Positions 1 through 9,194 are shown, numbered from the stretch's first letter. The stretch: 27,576 nucleotides of DNA from an uncultured Alphaproteobacteria bacterium (GCA_937895955.1 CALAZI010000077.1:1-27576), one strand, 5' to 3'. Translations and numbers: made by a program. Notes: generated from the letters alone by a model not told the origin.

Positions 1-590
1 CGCTCGCCCTGCCGTTGATCGGCGCCTTCCAGGCGGAAAACGCGCTCCTCGCCGCAGGGATTGTCATGGCGAGCGGCAAGGCGGCGAAAGACGTTCTGCC
101 GCTGCTTGAAAAACTGCCGGGCGTTCCGGGCCGCATGCAGCATGCGGCTGATGTCGGCGGCGCCGGCGCCTATGTCGACTACGCGCATACGCCGGACGCC
201 GTCGAAACGGCGCTTGCCGCGATCCGCCCGCATGCGCGCGGGCGCGTCATCGCCATTATCGGCGCCGGGGGCGATCGCGACCGCGCCAAGCGGCCGTTGA
301 TGGGCGCCGCGGCCTCAAGAGGCGCTGATCATGTCATTGTGACGGACGATAATCCGCGAACGGAAGAACCCGCCGCGATAAGGCGCGAGGTGATGGCGGG
401 GTGTCCGGACGCGCAGGAGATCGGCGATCGCGCCGCCGCCATCGCGACGGGGATCGCGATGCTGGAGGATGGGGATGTCCTTCTCATCGCCGGAAAAGGC
501 CATGAGACTGGACAAATTGTGGGAAAGGAAACGCTGCCTTTTGACGATGTCGCCGTCGCTCGAAAGGCCGCGCGGGAGGCAGGCGGATGA
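1..590 (+). CDS. murE: UDP-MurNAc-tripeptide synthetase MurE, C-terminal part
   Basis: Only the 3' part is present; the open frame enters from the left edge (first full codon at 3), giving about 195 residues against a usual ~490. MurE is the cytoplasmic ATP-dependent ligase that adds the third amino acid to UDP-MurNAc-L-Ala-D-Glu. The fragment begins at the 'IGxFQxxNxL' segment, then has 'VDYAHTPDA' and the C-terminal Mur ligase domain. The DNPR motif (nt 348-359) is the signature of MurE enzymes that use meso-diaminopimelate, so a Gram-negative DAP-type wall is expected. 'IAGKGHE' follows, as in the family. The TTG at 15 is internal and not a start. The stop overlaps the murF start (ATGA, 587-590), so the two are probably translationally coupled. 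Confidence 0.95.
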   Translation, partial: LALPLIGAFQAENALLAAGIVMASGKAAKDVLPLLEKLPGVPGRMQHAADVGGAGAYVDYAHTPDAVETALAAIRPHARGRVIAIIGAGGDRDRAKRPLMGAAASRGADHVIVTDDNPRTEEPAAIRREVMAGCPDAQEIGDRAAAIATGIAMLEDGDVLLIAGKGHETGQIVGKETLPFDDVAVARKAAREAGG

Positions 591-2020
591 GCGCAGGATT
601 ATGGACGGCGTTTGAGGCGGCGGCCGCGACCGGCGGCGCCTTGTGCGCGCGCGGCGGCGATCCGGATCGCTGGGTCGCGGAAGAATGGGCGGCGCACGGC
701 CTGTCGATCGACACGCGCACGCTTGCGCCCGGCGAATTGTTCGTTGCGCTGACTGATGCGCGCGACGGCCATGATTTCGTCGTCAACGCCTTTGAACGCG
801 GCGCGTCGGCGGCGCTTGTCGCCCGGGCGCCGTCAAACGCGCCGGACGGCGCGCCGCTTTTGATCGTTCCGGACACGCTTGAGGGGCTGCGCGATCTTGC
901 GCGCGCCGCGCGGCTCAGGAATTTCGGCAAGCGCGTCGCCGTCACCGGCAGCGTCGGCAAAACGTCGACAAAGGAAATGCTGCGCGCAGCGCTTGGAGCA
1001 ATAGGGCGCGTGCACGCTTCGGACAAGAGTTTCAACAATCATTGGGGCGTGCCGCTGACGCTTGCGCGCATGCCGATGGACGCCGATTTCGGCGTTTTCG
1101 AGATCGGCATGAACCATGCCGGCGAAATCACGCCCCTGACGAAAATCGTCGCGCCGCATGTCGCCGTCATTACGACGATCGGCGATGCGCATATCGAGTT
1201 TCTCGGCTCTCGTGAGAACATCGCGCGCGCCAAGGCGGAAATTTTTCTCGGGCTTGAAAAGGGCGGGGCCGCAATCCTGCCGATCGACAATGATCATTTC
1301 GGCCTTCTGCGCGATCTCGCATCGAAGGCGGGCGTCGCGCGCATCGTCACGTTCGGCGAGGGAAAAGACGCCGACATTCGCCTTCGCTCCTATCGCGGCG
1401 ATGCGGCCGGAGCTGAAGTCGAAGCGTCCGTCTTCGGCGAACCGCTCGCCTTTTCGCTCGGCGCGCCGGGACGACATCAGGCGATGAATGCGCTCGCCGT
1501 CATCGGGGCCGCGCGCGCGCTTGGCGCTTCCGCCGCCCGCGCTTCGGCCGGACTGAAAGGACTCGCCGCCGCGACGGGACGCGGCGCGCAGTCGAAAGTG
1601 CGTCTGCCGGGCGGGGCGGAAGTCACCATCCTGGATGAAAGCTACAACGCCAATCCGACATCGATGAGCGCGGCGCTCGCGCTGCTCGGCCAGTTGAAAC
1701 CTGATCGCGGCGGCCGCCGGGTCGCCGTGCTCGGGGAAATGCTGGAGCTTGGGCCGGCTGCGGCCGAGCTTCATGCAGGGCTGTTGCGGCCGCTGCTTGC
1801 CGCCAAGGTCGACGCGCTCTATGTCGCCGGCGCCCTCATGAGCCATTTATGGGACAAGGCGCCGCCGGCGGTTCGCGCAGAACGCGCCGCCGATGCGCGC
1901 GCGCTTGCGCCGGCGATCATCGACGGGCTCAAAGACGGCGACATTATCATGGTCAAAGGATCGAATGCGTCTAAGGTGAGCGAAATAGTCGCCGCCATCA
2001 AGGCGGCCGCGTCGGCCTGA
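587..2020 (+). CDS. murF: UDP-MurNAc-tripeptide:D-Ala-D-Ala ligase MurF
   Basis: MurF is the cytoplasmic ATP-dependent ligase that joins D-Ala-D-Ala (made by Ddl, also in this cluster) to the UDP-MurNAc-tripeptide. The product is 477 aa, close to the family's usual ~450-480. The N-terminal substrate domain contains 'SIDTR' (residues 40-44). The ATP P-loop is GSVGKTS (121-127), followed by 'NNHWGVPLT' (about 150-158) and 'EIGMNHAGEI' (172-181), both typical of MurF. The C-terminal domain contains 'DESYNANPTSM'. The ATG overlaps the murE stop by 4 nt. After the TGA, 15 nt separate it from mraY. Nothing is missing or unusual. Confidence 0.97.
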   Translation: MSAGLWTAFEAAAATGGALCARGGDPDRWVAEEWAAHGLSIDTRTLAPGELFVALTDARDGHDFVVNAFERGASAALVARAPSNAPDGAPLLIVPDTLEGLRDLARAARLRNFGKRVAVTGSVGKTSTKEMLRAALGAIGRVHASDKSFNNHWGVPLTLARMPMDADFGVFEIGMNHAGEITPLTKIVAPHVAVITTIGDAHIEFLGSRENIARAKAEIFLGLEKGGAAILPIDNDHFGLLRDLASKAGVARIVTFGEGKDADIRLRSYRGDAAGAEVEASVFGEPLAFSLGAPGRHQAMNALAVIGAARALGASAARASAGLKGLAAATGRGAQSKVRLPGGAEVTILDESYNANPTSMSAALALLGQLKPDRGGRRVAVLGEMLELGPAAAELHAGLLRPLLAAKVDALYVAGALMSHLWDKAPPAVRAERAADARALAPAIIDGLKDGDIIMVKGSNASKVSEIVAAIKAAASA

Positions 2021-2035
2021 CGGAAGAAAGAAACA

Positions 2036-3172
2036 ATGCTCTATTATCTGACAAACTTTTCCGACCAGTTCGCGCTCTTCAACGTGTTCCGTTATTTGTC
2101 GTTTCGCGCCGGCGGCGCGGTCATGACGGCGCTCATCATCGCGTTCATCGTCGGACCGCGCCTCATTCGCTGGATGCGCCGGAAACAAGGCAAGGGCCAG
2201 CCGATCCGCCAGGACGGGCCGCAAAGCCACATCATTGAAAAGGCCGGCACGCCGACCATGGGCGGCGTTCTTATTCTGCTGTCGCTGACGATCTCGGTGC
2301 TGTTGTGGGCGCGGCTCGACAATCCCTATGTGTGGATCGTCATGGGCGTGACGCTGACATTCGGCGCGCTCGGCTTTTGGGACGACTATCTCAAGGTCAC
2401 AAAGCAATCGGCGTCCGGCGTCGTCGGCTCGATCAAGCTGATTGTGCAGTTCGGCGTCGCCATCCTCGCCGGCGTTTTTTGCGTGATGACGCTGGCGAGC
2501 GCGCCTGACGCGCCGCCGGGCATTGAAACATCCGTCGCCGTGCCGTTTGTTCCCTTGCAGTTTTTCCGCGAATGGTTCGGCGACGGCGCGACCGGCGTTC
2601 CGATCGGCTGGCTGATGGCGCCGTTCGCCGCCTTCGTCATCGTCGGCGCGTCAAACACGGTCAATCTCACCGACGGGCTCGACGGGCTTGCGACCGTGCC
2701 GGTGATGATCGCCGCCGGCGCCTACGGCTTCATCGTCTATCTGGTCGGCCGCATCGACTACGCCGGCTATCTCGGCGTTCCCTATGTGCCCGGCGTCGGC
2801 GAGCTGGCGATCATTTGCGGCGCGATTATCGGCGCCGGCCTCGGCTTTCTCTGGTATAACGCGCCGCCGGCGGCGATCTTCATGGGCGATACGGGATCGC
2901 TGGCGCTCGGCGGCGCCATCGGCGCGATCGCCGTCGCCGCCAAGCACGAAATCGTTCTTGCGATCGTCGGCGGGCTTTTCGTTCTTGAGGGGCTTTCGGT
3001 GATGATCCAGATCGCCTCGTTCAAGCTGACCGGCAAGCGCGTCTTCAGAATGGCGCCGATCCACCATCATTTTGAACAGCTTGGCTGGAAGGAATCGACA
3101 ATCGTTATCCGCTTCTGGATCATCGCGGTCATTCTCGCCCTTATCGGACTTTCAACGCTCAAGCTGCGCTAG
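2036..3172 (+). CDS. mraY: Phospho-MurNAc-pentapeptide transferase MraY (lipid I synthase)
   Basis: MraY is the polytopic inner-membrane enzyme that transfers phospho-MurNAc-pentapeptide to undecaprenyl phosphate, giving lipid I. The product is 378 aa, slightly above the E. coli length of 360. Family signatures are intact: 'PTMGG' (73-77), the Asp pair DDY (116-118), NLTDGLDGLA (210-219), GDTGS (284-288) with the third catalytic Asp, and HHHFE (343-347). Many hydrophobic segments of TM length alternate with these loops. A purine-rich GGAAGAAAG ribosome site lies just before the ATG. It sits 15 nt after murF and 11 nt before murD, in the same operon. Confidence 0.97.
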   Translation: MLYYLTNFSDQFALFNVFRYLSFRAGGAVMTALIIAFIVGPRLIRWMRRKQGKGQPIRQDGPQSHIIEKAGTPTMGGVLILLSLTISVLLWARLDNPYVWIVMGVTLTFGALGFWDDYLKVTKQSASGVVGSIKLIVQFGVAILAGVFCVMTLASAPDAPPGIETSVAVPFVPLQFFREWFGDGATGVPIGWLMAPFAAFVIVGASNTVNLTDGLDGLATVPVMIAAGAYGFIVYLVGRIDYAGYLGVPYVPGVGELAIICGAIIGAGLGFLWYNAPPAAIFMGDTGSLALGGAIGAIAVAAKHEIVLAIVGGLFVLEGLSVMIQIASFKLTGKRVFRMAPIHHHFEQLGWKESTIVIRFWIIAVILALIGLSTLKLR

Positions 3173-3183
3173 GCGCCGTCCCC

Positions 3184-4596
3184 ATGATCATCGTTCCGGG
3201 CATAGAAAAGAAAAAGATCGGCGTTTACGGCCTCGGCGTCACCGGCCTCGCCACTTGCGAGGCGCTGACGGCGTCCGGCGCGGAAGTGTATTGCTGGGAC
3301 GAGAAAGAAGACGCGCGCAAGAAGACGCAGAACACGCGCTACGCCGCCGAACATCCCAAAAGCTGGCCGTGGAATGAGCTGAAATCGCTCTCGCTGAGCC
3401 CCGGCGTTCCGCTGACGCACCCGGCGCCGCACCCGATCGTCAAGAAAGCGCATCAAACTGGCGTTGAAGTGATCGGCGACATCGAGTTTTTCGCGCGCGC
3501 CGTCAACGCGCTGCCGGAAAAGGAACGTCCCCGCATCGTCGCCGTCACCGGCTCCAACGGCAAGTCGACGACGACGGCGCTCATCGGCCATGTCCTGAAA
3601 GAATGCGGCAGAGACGCGGTCATCGGCGCGAATATCGGAAAGCCGGTTCTCCTGTTGCCGCCGCTGGCGGCGCATCGCACCTATGTTCTGGAATTGTCTT
3701 CGTTTCAGCTTGACCTTGCAAAGACGCTGCGCGCCAACACGGCCGTGCTGTTGAACCTTTCGCCCGATCACATTGAACGGCATGGGTCGATGGACGGCTA
3801 CGCGGCGGCGAAAAAACGCATCTTCCTCAATCAGACGGCGGACGATACGCGCGTAATCGGCGTCGACGACCCCTGGTCGCAGACGATTTGCGCCAGACTG
3901 ATGTCTGAAGGCGGATCGCGCATCACGCCGATCTCGGCGGAGGGCGCGCTCGGTCGCGGCGTTTTCGCGCTCAATGCGCGGCTCTATTTCAGCCTCGGCG
4001 ACAAATCGGGCGAGGCGGGCGACATTTCCCATATCGGCTCCCTGCGCGGCCGGCATAATTGGCAGAACGCCGCCGCCGCGCTCGCCGCCGCAATCGCCGA
4101 GGGCGTTGCGCCGAATATCGCCGTGAACGGCATGGACCGCTTTGTCGGGCTTTCCCATCGCATGGAGGCCGTCGCGAAGAAGGGCGCGGTTCTTTTTGTC
4201 AATGATTCAAAAGCGACGAATGCGGACGCGGCCTCGCGCGCGCTCACATCCTATCAGGACATTTTCTGGATCGCCGGCGGCAGACCCAAGGAAGGCGGCG
4301 TCGCCAGCCTTCGGGGACTGATGGACAAAGTGCGCGGCGTCTATCTCATCGGCGAGGCGGCGCATGATTTCGAAACGCAACTCGCCGGCGCCGTTCCCTG
4401 CTTTCAGTGCGGCGACTTGCCGACAGCGGTTGCGCGCGCGGCGCGCGACGCTGCGGCGAGCGGCGCGCCGGCCCCGGTCGTTCTCCTCTCGCCGGCCTGC
4501 GCGTCCTATGACCAGTTCCGCAGTTTTGAAGAGCGCGGCGACGTTTTTCGCAAACTCGCCAATCAGGTTGAAAGCGTAAACGGAGAAGCGGCGTGA
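3184..4596 (+). CDS. murD: UDP-MurNAc-L-alanine:D-glutamate ligase MurD
   Basis: MurD adds D-glutamate to UDP-MurNAc-L-Ala in the cytoplasm. The product is 470 aa, near the family norm (~440-470). The N-terminal Rossmann-like domain has 'VYGLGVTGLA' (14-23); the ATPase P-loop is GSNGKSTT (123-130); 'LELSSFQL', 'NLSPDHIERHG' and 'FVNDSKATNADA' are MurD-type motifs, and the C-terminal domain has 'LLSPACASYDQF', a strong MurD identifier. The ribosome site is weak, so the start is by position. The stop overlaps the ftsW GTG start (GTGA, 4593-4596). Confidence 0.97.
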   Translation: MIIVPGIEKKKIGVYGLGVTGLATCEALTASGAEVYCWDEKEDARKKTQNTRYAAEHPKSWPWNELKSLSLSPGVPLTHPAPHPIVKKAHQTGVEVIGDIEFFARAVNALPEKERPRIVAVTGSNGKSTTTALIGHVLKECGRDAVIGANIGKPVLLLPPLAAHRTYVLELSSFQLDLAKTLRANTAVLLNLSPDHIERHGSMDGYAAAKKRIFLNQTADDTRVIGVDDPWSQTICARLMSEGGSRITPISAEGALGRGVFALNARLYFSLGDKSGEAGDISHIGSLRGRHNWQNAAAALAAAIAEGVAPNIAVNGMDRFVGLSHRMEAVAKKGAVLFVNDSKATNADAASRALTSYQDIFWIAGGRPKEGGVASLRGLMDKVRGVYLIGEAAHDFETQLAGAVPCFQCGDLPTAVARAARDAAASGAPAPVVLLSPACASYDQFRSFEERGDVFRKLANQVESVNGEAA

Positions 4597-5732
4597 AAAC
4601 GATCAGCCGGCTTGACGACTCGCCTCTTGCGCGCTGGTGGTGGTCGGTCGATCACGCTTTGCTGGCGATTCTCGCCGCGCTTATCACGATCGGCGTCATC
4701 CTCGCCTTCGCCGCCGGGCCCGGCGCCGCCGCGCGCCTCGATATTGAGGACAGTTTTCATTTCCCGCTCCGCCAAATGCTGTTTCTCGCGCCGGCGACAA
4801 TGGTTGTTCTCGGCGTTTCCATGCTGACGCCCTTGCAGGCGCGCCGTCTCGGATCGATCCTGTTCGTTGCGGCTTTCGTCCTTCTATTCGCCGCCATACT
4901 CTTTGCGCCGGAAATCAACGGCGCCCGCCGCTGGATACCTCTCGGGGCTTTTTCCTTTCAGCCGTCGGAGCTTTTGAAACCTGGTTTTGTCATCGTCTCG
5001 GCCTGGATGCTCGCCGAAGGCGCGCGCAATCCGCGTTTTCCCGGCGCGGCGATCGCAACCGCGCTTTATGTCTTTTGCGCCGGCATGCTGGTCATTCAGC
5101 CTGACTACGGTCAGGCCGCTCTGTTGACGGCTGTCTGGATGGCGATGTTTTTCGTTTCCGGCGGCGCGATCGTGTGGATCGCGGCTTTGGCGGGTTTCGC
5201 CGTCGTCGGCCTCGCTGCGGGCTATTTCTTTTCGCCGCACCTCGCCAAGCGCATTGACGGATTTCTCAATCCCGCCGCCGGCGACAATTATCAGGTCGAC
5301 AAGGCGCTTGAAGCGATTGCGAATGGCGGCATCGGTCCGCGCGCGCCTGACGCGGCGGCGGTCAAATTTTCGCTGCCGGACGCGCATACCGATTTTATTT
5401 TCGCCGTCGCGGCGGAAGAGCTCGGCCTTTTCGTTTGCCTTGCGATCCTCGGCCTCTTCGCCGCCTTCGTCGTCAGGAGCTTCATGCGCGCGGGACATTT
5501 GCGCAGCATATTCGCGCAATGCGCCGTGTGCGGCCTTGCGGCGCTTATCGGCTTGCAAAGCTTCATCAATATCGGCGTCAATCTGCGCGCGCTGCCGGCG
5601 AAAGGCATGACGTTACCCTTCATTTCCTATGGCGGTTCATCGCTGATCGCCGCCGCGCTGACAGTCGGGCTTATTCTCGCCCTGACGCGCCGTCAGTCGC
5701 AGGCGACGCGACGCAAGGACGTGATGCCTTGA
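4593..5732 (+). CDS. ftsW: SEDS peptidoglycan glycosyltransferase FtsW
   Basis: FtsW is the septal SEDS-family membrane protein that polymerises lipid II with its partner transpeptidase (FtsI, not in this window). The product is 379 aa with about ten hydrophobic segments. Family signatures are 'GARRWIPLG' (110-118), 'QPSELLKP' (123-130), 'QPDYGQ' (169-174), 'LPDAHTDFIFAVAAEELG' (261-278) and 'LPFISYGGSS' (341-350). Asp267 in HTDF matches the essential Asp of the family. The start is GTG, inside the murD stop (GTGA). The stretch before the HTDF motif, 'GGIGPRAPDAAAVK', departs from the glycine-rich GPGEG-like loop common in relatives; I see no sign of a frameshift there. It is followed directly by murG. 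Confidence 0.96.
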   Translation: MKTISRLDDSPLARWWWSVDHALLAILAALITIGVILAFAAGPGAAARLDIEDSFHFPLRQMLFLAPATMVVLGVSMLTPLQARRLGSILFVAAFVLLFAAILFAPEINGARRWIPLGAFSFQPSELLKPGFVIVSAWMLAEGARNPRFPGAAIATALYVFCAGMLVIQPDYGQAALLTAVWMAMFFVSGGAIVWIAALAGFAVVGLAAGYFFSPHLAKRIDGFLNPAAGDNYQVDKALEAIANGGIGPRAPDAAAVKFSLPDAHTDFIFAVAAEELGLFVCLAILGLFAAFVVRSFMRAGHLRSIFAQCAVCGLAALIGLQSFINIGVNLRALPAKGMTLPFISYGGSSLIAAALTVGLILALTRRQSQATRRKDVMP

Positions 5733-6853
5733 GCGATGAAAACGTCAGACTGATTGCGCTGGCGGCGGGCGGCACGGGCGGCCATCTTTTCCCGGCCGAA
5801 GCGCTGGCGCAGGAATTAAAGCGGCGCGGTTGGCGCATCATGCTCGTCACCGATGCGCGCGGCGCGCGTTACGCTTCCGCCTTTCCCGCCGATGAACGAT
5901 TGATGATTTCGGCCGCAAGTCCGTCAATCGGCGGACCGGTCGCCAAAGGCGCAGCGGCGTTGGCGCTCGCCGGCGGCCTCGCCAAAGTCATCGGCGTTTT
6001 CCGAAAACGCAAGGTCGCCGCCGTGGTCGGATTTGGCGGCTATCCCTCTTTTCCGGCGACGATGGCGGCGCGATTGCTCGGCGTCCCTTACGGCGTGCAT
6101 GAGCAAAACGGCGTTCTCGGGCGCGCCAACCGTCTTGTCGTCAAGGGCGCCGCATTTTTGGCGCATGGCTTTTCCGTCATCGACAAGGCGCCGCCGCGTA
6201 TGCGCGGCGACTTGATCGAAGTCGGCAATCCGGTGCGCGACGCCGTCGGGCTCGCCGCGAAAACCGCCTATCGCGCGCCGGCGCCGGGTGAAAAAACCAA
6301 TCTTCTCATTTTCGGCGGCAGTCAGGGCGCGTCCCTGTTCTCTGCCGTCGCGCCTGAGGCTGTCGCCGAACTGCCTGAAGCCGTGCGGGCGAAGCTGCGC
6401 GTCGTTCAGCAGGTGCGCGATCCAGAGATTCCGGCCGTCAGAAAGATATACGATGCAATGGGCGTCGAGTGCGAGCTTGCGCCTTTCTTCAGCGATCTTC
6501 CGGCCCGCATCGCCAAGGCGCATCTTGTCATCGCGCGCGCCGGCGCTTCGACCGTGACGGAATTGGCGGTTATCGGCCGGCCCTCAATTCTCGTCCCGCT
6601 GGCGATCGCCATGGATGATCATCAGACGGGCAATGCGCGCGCGCTCACCGATGCGGGCGGCGCGGTGCGCATCGCGGAACCCGACTTCGCGCCGGACGCG
6701 CTCGCCTCGCGCCTCCATGATTTATTGACGGACGGCGATCTCCTCCGCCATATGGCGGACGCCGCCAAGGGGCGCGTCAAGCTTGATGCGGCGTCCGCGC
6801 TCGCCGATCTCGTTGAAAAAATCGCCGCCCGGAAAGTTGAAGCCGCCGCATGA
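5729..6853 (+). CDS. murG: UDP-GlcNAc:lipid I GlcNAc transferase MurG, TTG start
   Basis: MurG is the peripheral inner-membrane GT28 enzyme that adds GlcNAc to lipid I to make lipid II. From TTG 5729 the product is 374 aa, the normal family length. Motifs: 'AAGGTGGHLFPA' near the N-terminus, 'GFGGYPSFP', 'HEQNGVLGRANR', 'IFGGSQGA' and 'IARAGASTVTELAVIGRPSILVP' in the donor-binding half. The frame stays open upstream to an ATG at 5435, but that would bury ~290 nt in ftsW and encode unrelated sequence. TTG 5729 overlaps the ftsW stop (TTGA, 5729-5732) and has AAGGA at 5715-5719, so it is the likely start. The stop overlaps murC (ATGA). Confidence 0.95.
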   Translation: MSDENVRLIALAAGGTGGHLFPAEALAQELKRRGWRIMLVTDARGARYASAFPADERLMISAASPSIGGPVAKGAAALALAGGLAKVIGVFRKRKVAAVVGFGGYPSFPATMAARLLGVPYGVHEQNGVLGRANRLVVKGAAFLAHGFSVIDKAPPRMRGDLIEVGNPVRDAVGLAAKTAYRAPAPGEKTNLLIFGGSQGASLFSAVAPEAVAELPEAVRAKLRVVQQVRDPEIPAVRKIYDAMGVECELAPFFSDLPARIAKAHLVIARAGASTVTELAVIGRPSILVPLAIAMDDHQTGNARALTDAGGAVRIAEPDFAPDALASRLHDLLTDGDLLRHMADAAKGRVKLDAASALADLVEKIAARKVEAAA

Positions 6854-8277
6854 GCGAAGCGAAAAACATCAAGGTCAGATTGCCGTTCGGCGTCGGCGTC
6901 GCGCATTTCGTCGGCATCGGCGGCATCGGCATGTCGGGCATCGCCGAAGTCATGAAAAATCTCGGTTACGAGGTGCGCGGCTCAGATGTCGCCGAAAGCC
7001 CGAATGTCCAGCGATTGCGCGACAAGGGCATTCCGATCGTCATCGGTCATCACGCCAAAAACGTCGAAGGCGCCGGCGCCGTCATCGTCTCAACGGCGAT
7101 CCGGCGCGACAATCCGGAAATTCTGGCGGCGCGCGCGCGGCACATTCCTGTCGTCCGCCGCGCCGACATGCTCGCCGAATTGATGCGTCTTAAGTGGACG
7201 ATTTCCGTCGCCGGCACGCATGGCAAGACGACGACGACGACGATGATCGCCGCGCTGCTGGACGAGGCGGAGCTTGATCCGACTGTCATCAACGGCGGCG
7301 TCATCAACGCCTACGGCACCAATGCGCGCATCGGCGAGGGCGACTGGATGGTCGTCGAGGCCGATGAATCGGACGGCTCCTTTCTGCGTCTGCCGACGAC
7401 GGTCGCCGTCGTCACCAATATCGATCCGGAACATCTCGAACATTGGAGCGGCTTTGACGCGCTGAAAAAAGGCTTCGACCAGTTCATCGAGAACACGCCG
7501 TTTTACGGCTACGGGATCGTCTGTCTCGATCATCCCGAAGTGCAGGCGCTTGTCGGGCGCGTCACCGATCGCCGGCTCATCACCTACGGAACCAATCCGC
7601 AGGCGGATGTCCGCGCGGAAAACATCTCATTCGAAGGCGGCGGTTCGAAATTCGATATTCTGTTCAGAAGCCGCAACAAGCCGGACAGCCGCATCGACGG
7701 CCTCAAACTGCCGATGCCGGGCGTCCATAACGTATTGAACGCCACTGCCGCGGCGATTGTCGCGCGGAAAGTCGGCGCAAGCGATGAATCCATTCGCGCC
7801 GGGCTCGCCAAATTCGCCGGCGTCAAGCGACGCTTCACCAAGGTCGGCGAATGGAAGGGCGTGACGATTATCGACGATTACGGCCATCACCCTGTCGAAA
7901 TCGCGGCGGTCCTGCGCGCCGCGCGCAACGTCACGCGCGGCAAGATCATCGCCGTCGTGCAGCCGCATCGCTATACGCGCCTCTCGCATTTGATGGATCA
8001 ATTCTGCTCCTGCCTTAATGAAGCGGACGTCGCGTTCGTGACCGACGTCTACGCGGCCGGAGAGGCGCCGATCGACGGCGTCAATCGCGACGCCTTCGTC
8101 TCCGGCGCGGCGGCGCAGGGCCATCGCGACGTGCGCGCTCTTTCGTCATTTGACGATTTGCCGAAACAGATCGCGGCGATCGCCGAGAAGGGCGATTATG
8201 TCGTTCTGCTCGGAGCCGGCGACATTACGAAATACGCGGCCGCGCTTGAGGCCGAACTGAAGAAGTTGGAGGCGTGA
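6850..8277 (+). CDS. murC: UDP-MurNAc:L-alanine ligase MurC
   Basis: MurC catalyses the first ATP-dependent amino acid addition, L-Ala to UDP-MurNAc, in the cytoplasm. The product is 475 aa, as usual for the family. The N-terminal domain has 'VGIGGIGMSGIAEV' (21-34); the P-loop is GTHGKTTTT (122-130); 'VEADESDGSF', 'VTNIDPEHLEHW' and 'IDDYGHHPVEI' are characteristic of MurC, and 'VQPHRYTR' marks the C-terminal domain. The ATG lies in the murG stop (ATGA, 6850-6853), and its own stop overlaps the murB GTG start (GTGA, 8274-8277). Confidence 0.97.
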   Translation: MSEAKNIKVRLPFGVGVAHFVGIGGIGMSGIAEVMKNLGYEVRGSDVAESPNVQRLRDKGIPIVIGHHAKNVEGAGAVIVSTAIRRDNPEILAARARHIPVVRRADMLAELMRLKWTISVAGTHGKTTTTTMIAALLDEAELDPTVINGGVINAYGTNARIGEGDWMVVEADESDGSFLRLPTTVAVVTNIDPEHLEHWSGFDALKKGFDQFIENTPFYGYGIVCLDHPEVQALVGRVTDRRLITYGTNPQADVRAENISFEGGGSKFDILFRSRNKPDSRIDGLKLPMPGVHNVLNATAAAIVARKVGASDESIRAGLAKFAGVKRRFTKVGEWKGVTIIDDYGHHPVEIAAVLRAARNVTRGKIIAVVQPHRYTRLSHLMDQFCSCLNEADVAFVTDVYAAGEAPIDGVNRDAFVSGAAAQGHRDVRALSSFDDLPKQIAAIAEKGDYVVLLGAGDITKYAAALEAELKKLEA

Positions 8278-9194
8278 GTGCGACAGTCAAAGCATCCGAC
8301 CTGCCGCCCGTGCGCGGGCGCTATGTCGAGCGCGCGGACATGTCGGCGATCACCTGGTTTCGCGTCGGCGGTCCGGCGGACGTTTTATTCGCGCCGGAGG
8401 ATGAAGACGATCTCGCTGACTTCCTGAAAAAGACGCCGAAGAATATTCCCGTCTATCCGGTCGGCGTCGGCTCCAACCTTCTGGTGCGCGACGGCGGCAT
8501 CCGCGGCGTGGTCATCCGGCTAGGCGCGCCCTTTGCGAAAATTTCGATCGACGGAACGCGCGTCAGCGCCGGCGCCGCCGCGCTTGATGCGCAGGTCTCG
8601 CGGCAAGCGGCGAGGGCCGGCGTCGCCGGCCTCGAATTCTATCGCGGCGTGCCGGGAACGATCGGCGGCGCGCTCGCCATGAACGCCGGCGCCTATGAGC
8701 AGGAAACGAAAGACATTCTGCTTGAAGCCGTCGCTTTCGATCGCGACGGAGCGCGCCGCGTCTTGAAAAACGCCGATATGAATTTCGCGTATCGCCATTG
8801 CGGAGCGGGCGAGGGGCTCATCTTCACCGAAGCGCTTTTTGAAGGCCGCAAGGACGATCCCGCCGCCATCGAAGCGCGCATGAAGGCGATCATGGAGCGG
8901 CGGGAAAAATCCCAGCCGATCCGCGAAAAGACCGGCGGGTCGACTTTCGCCAATCCCGATTCCTCAAAATCCGGCGGCCGCAAAGCCTGGCAGCTGATCG
9001 ACGAAATCGGCGGGCGCGGGCGCGTCGTCGGCGACGCGCAGGTCTCCGAGCAGCATTGCAATTTCATGATCAATCGCGGCAAGGCGACGGCGGGCGACCT
9101 TGAATCACTGGTCGAAGGGCTTCGTAAAGAAGTTCTTAACAAGACCGGCGTTGAGTTGCGCTGGGAAATCAGGCGGATCGGAGAGCCGGCGTGA
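8274..9194 (+). CDS. murB: UDP-N-acetylenolpyruvoylglucosamine reductase MurB
   Basis: MurB is the FAD- and NADPH-dependent reductase that makes UDP-MurNAc, the substrate of MurC encoded just upstream. The product is 306 aa, typical of the shorter MurB class. FAD-domain motifs: 'WFRVGGPAD' (28-36), 'GSNLLVRDGG' (66-75) and 'GVPGTIGGALAMNAGAYEQE' region (125-144). The proton-donor residue is Ser223 in 'GGSTFANP', and the C-terminal acid is Glu298 in 'LRWEIRRIG'. The start is GTG within the murC stop, and the stop overlaps the ddl GTG (GTGA, 9191-9194). Confidence 0.97.
   Translation: MSATVKASDLPPVRGRYVERADMSAITWFRVGGPADVLFAPEDEDDLADFLKKTPKNIPVYPVGVGSNLLVRDGGIRGVVIRLGAPFAKISIDGTRVSAGAAALDAQVSRQAARAGVAGLEFYRGVPGTIGGALAMNAGAYEQETKDILLEAVAFDRDGARRVLKNADMNFAYRHCGAGEGLIFTEALFEGRKDDPAAIEARMKAIMERREKSQPIREKTGGSTFANPDSSKSGGRKAWQLIDEIGGRGRVVGDAQVSEQHCNFMINRGKATAGDLESLVEGLRKEVLNKTGVELRWEIRRIGEPA

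Noticed and set aside
833..1846. 337-codon open frame on the - strand opposite murF
   Set aside because: Shadow of murF; no recognisable motif and no fitting neighbours.
3169..4158. 329-codon open frame on the - strand opposite murD
   Set aside because: Same reasoning: murD is intact with all motifs on the + strand, and the antisense product is low-complexity and unlike any family.
5435..5728. Upstream extension of murG to an ATG at 5435
   Set aside because: It would overlap ftsW by about 290 nt and encode Arg-rich sequence unrelated to MurG; TTG 5729 has a ribosome site and fits family length.
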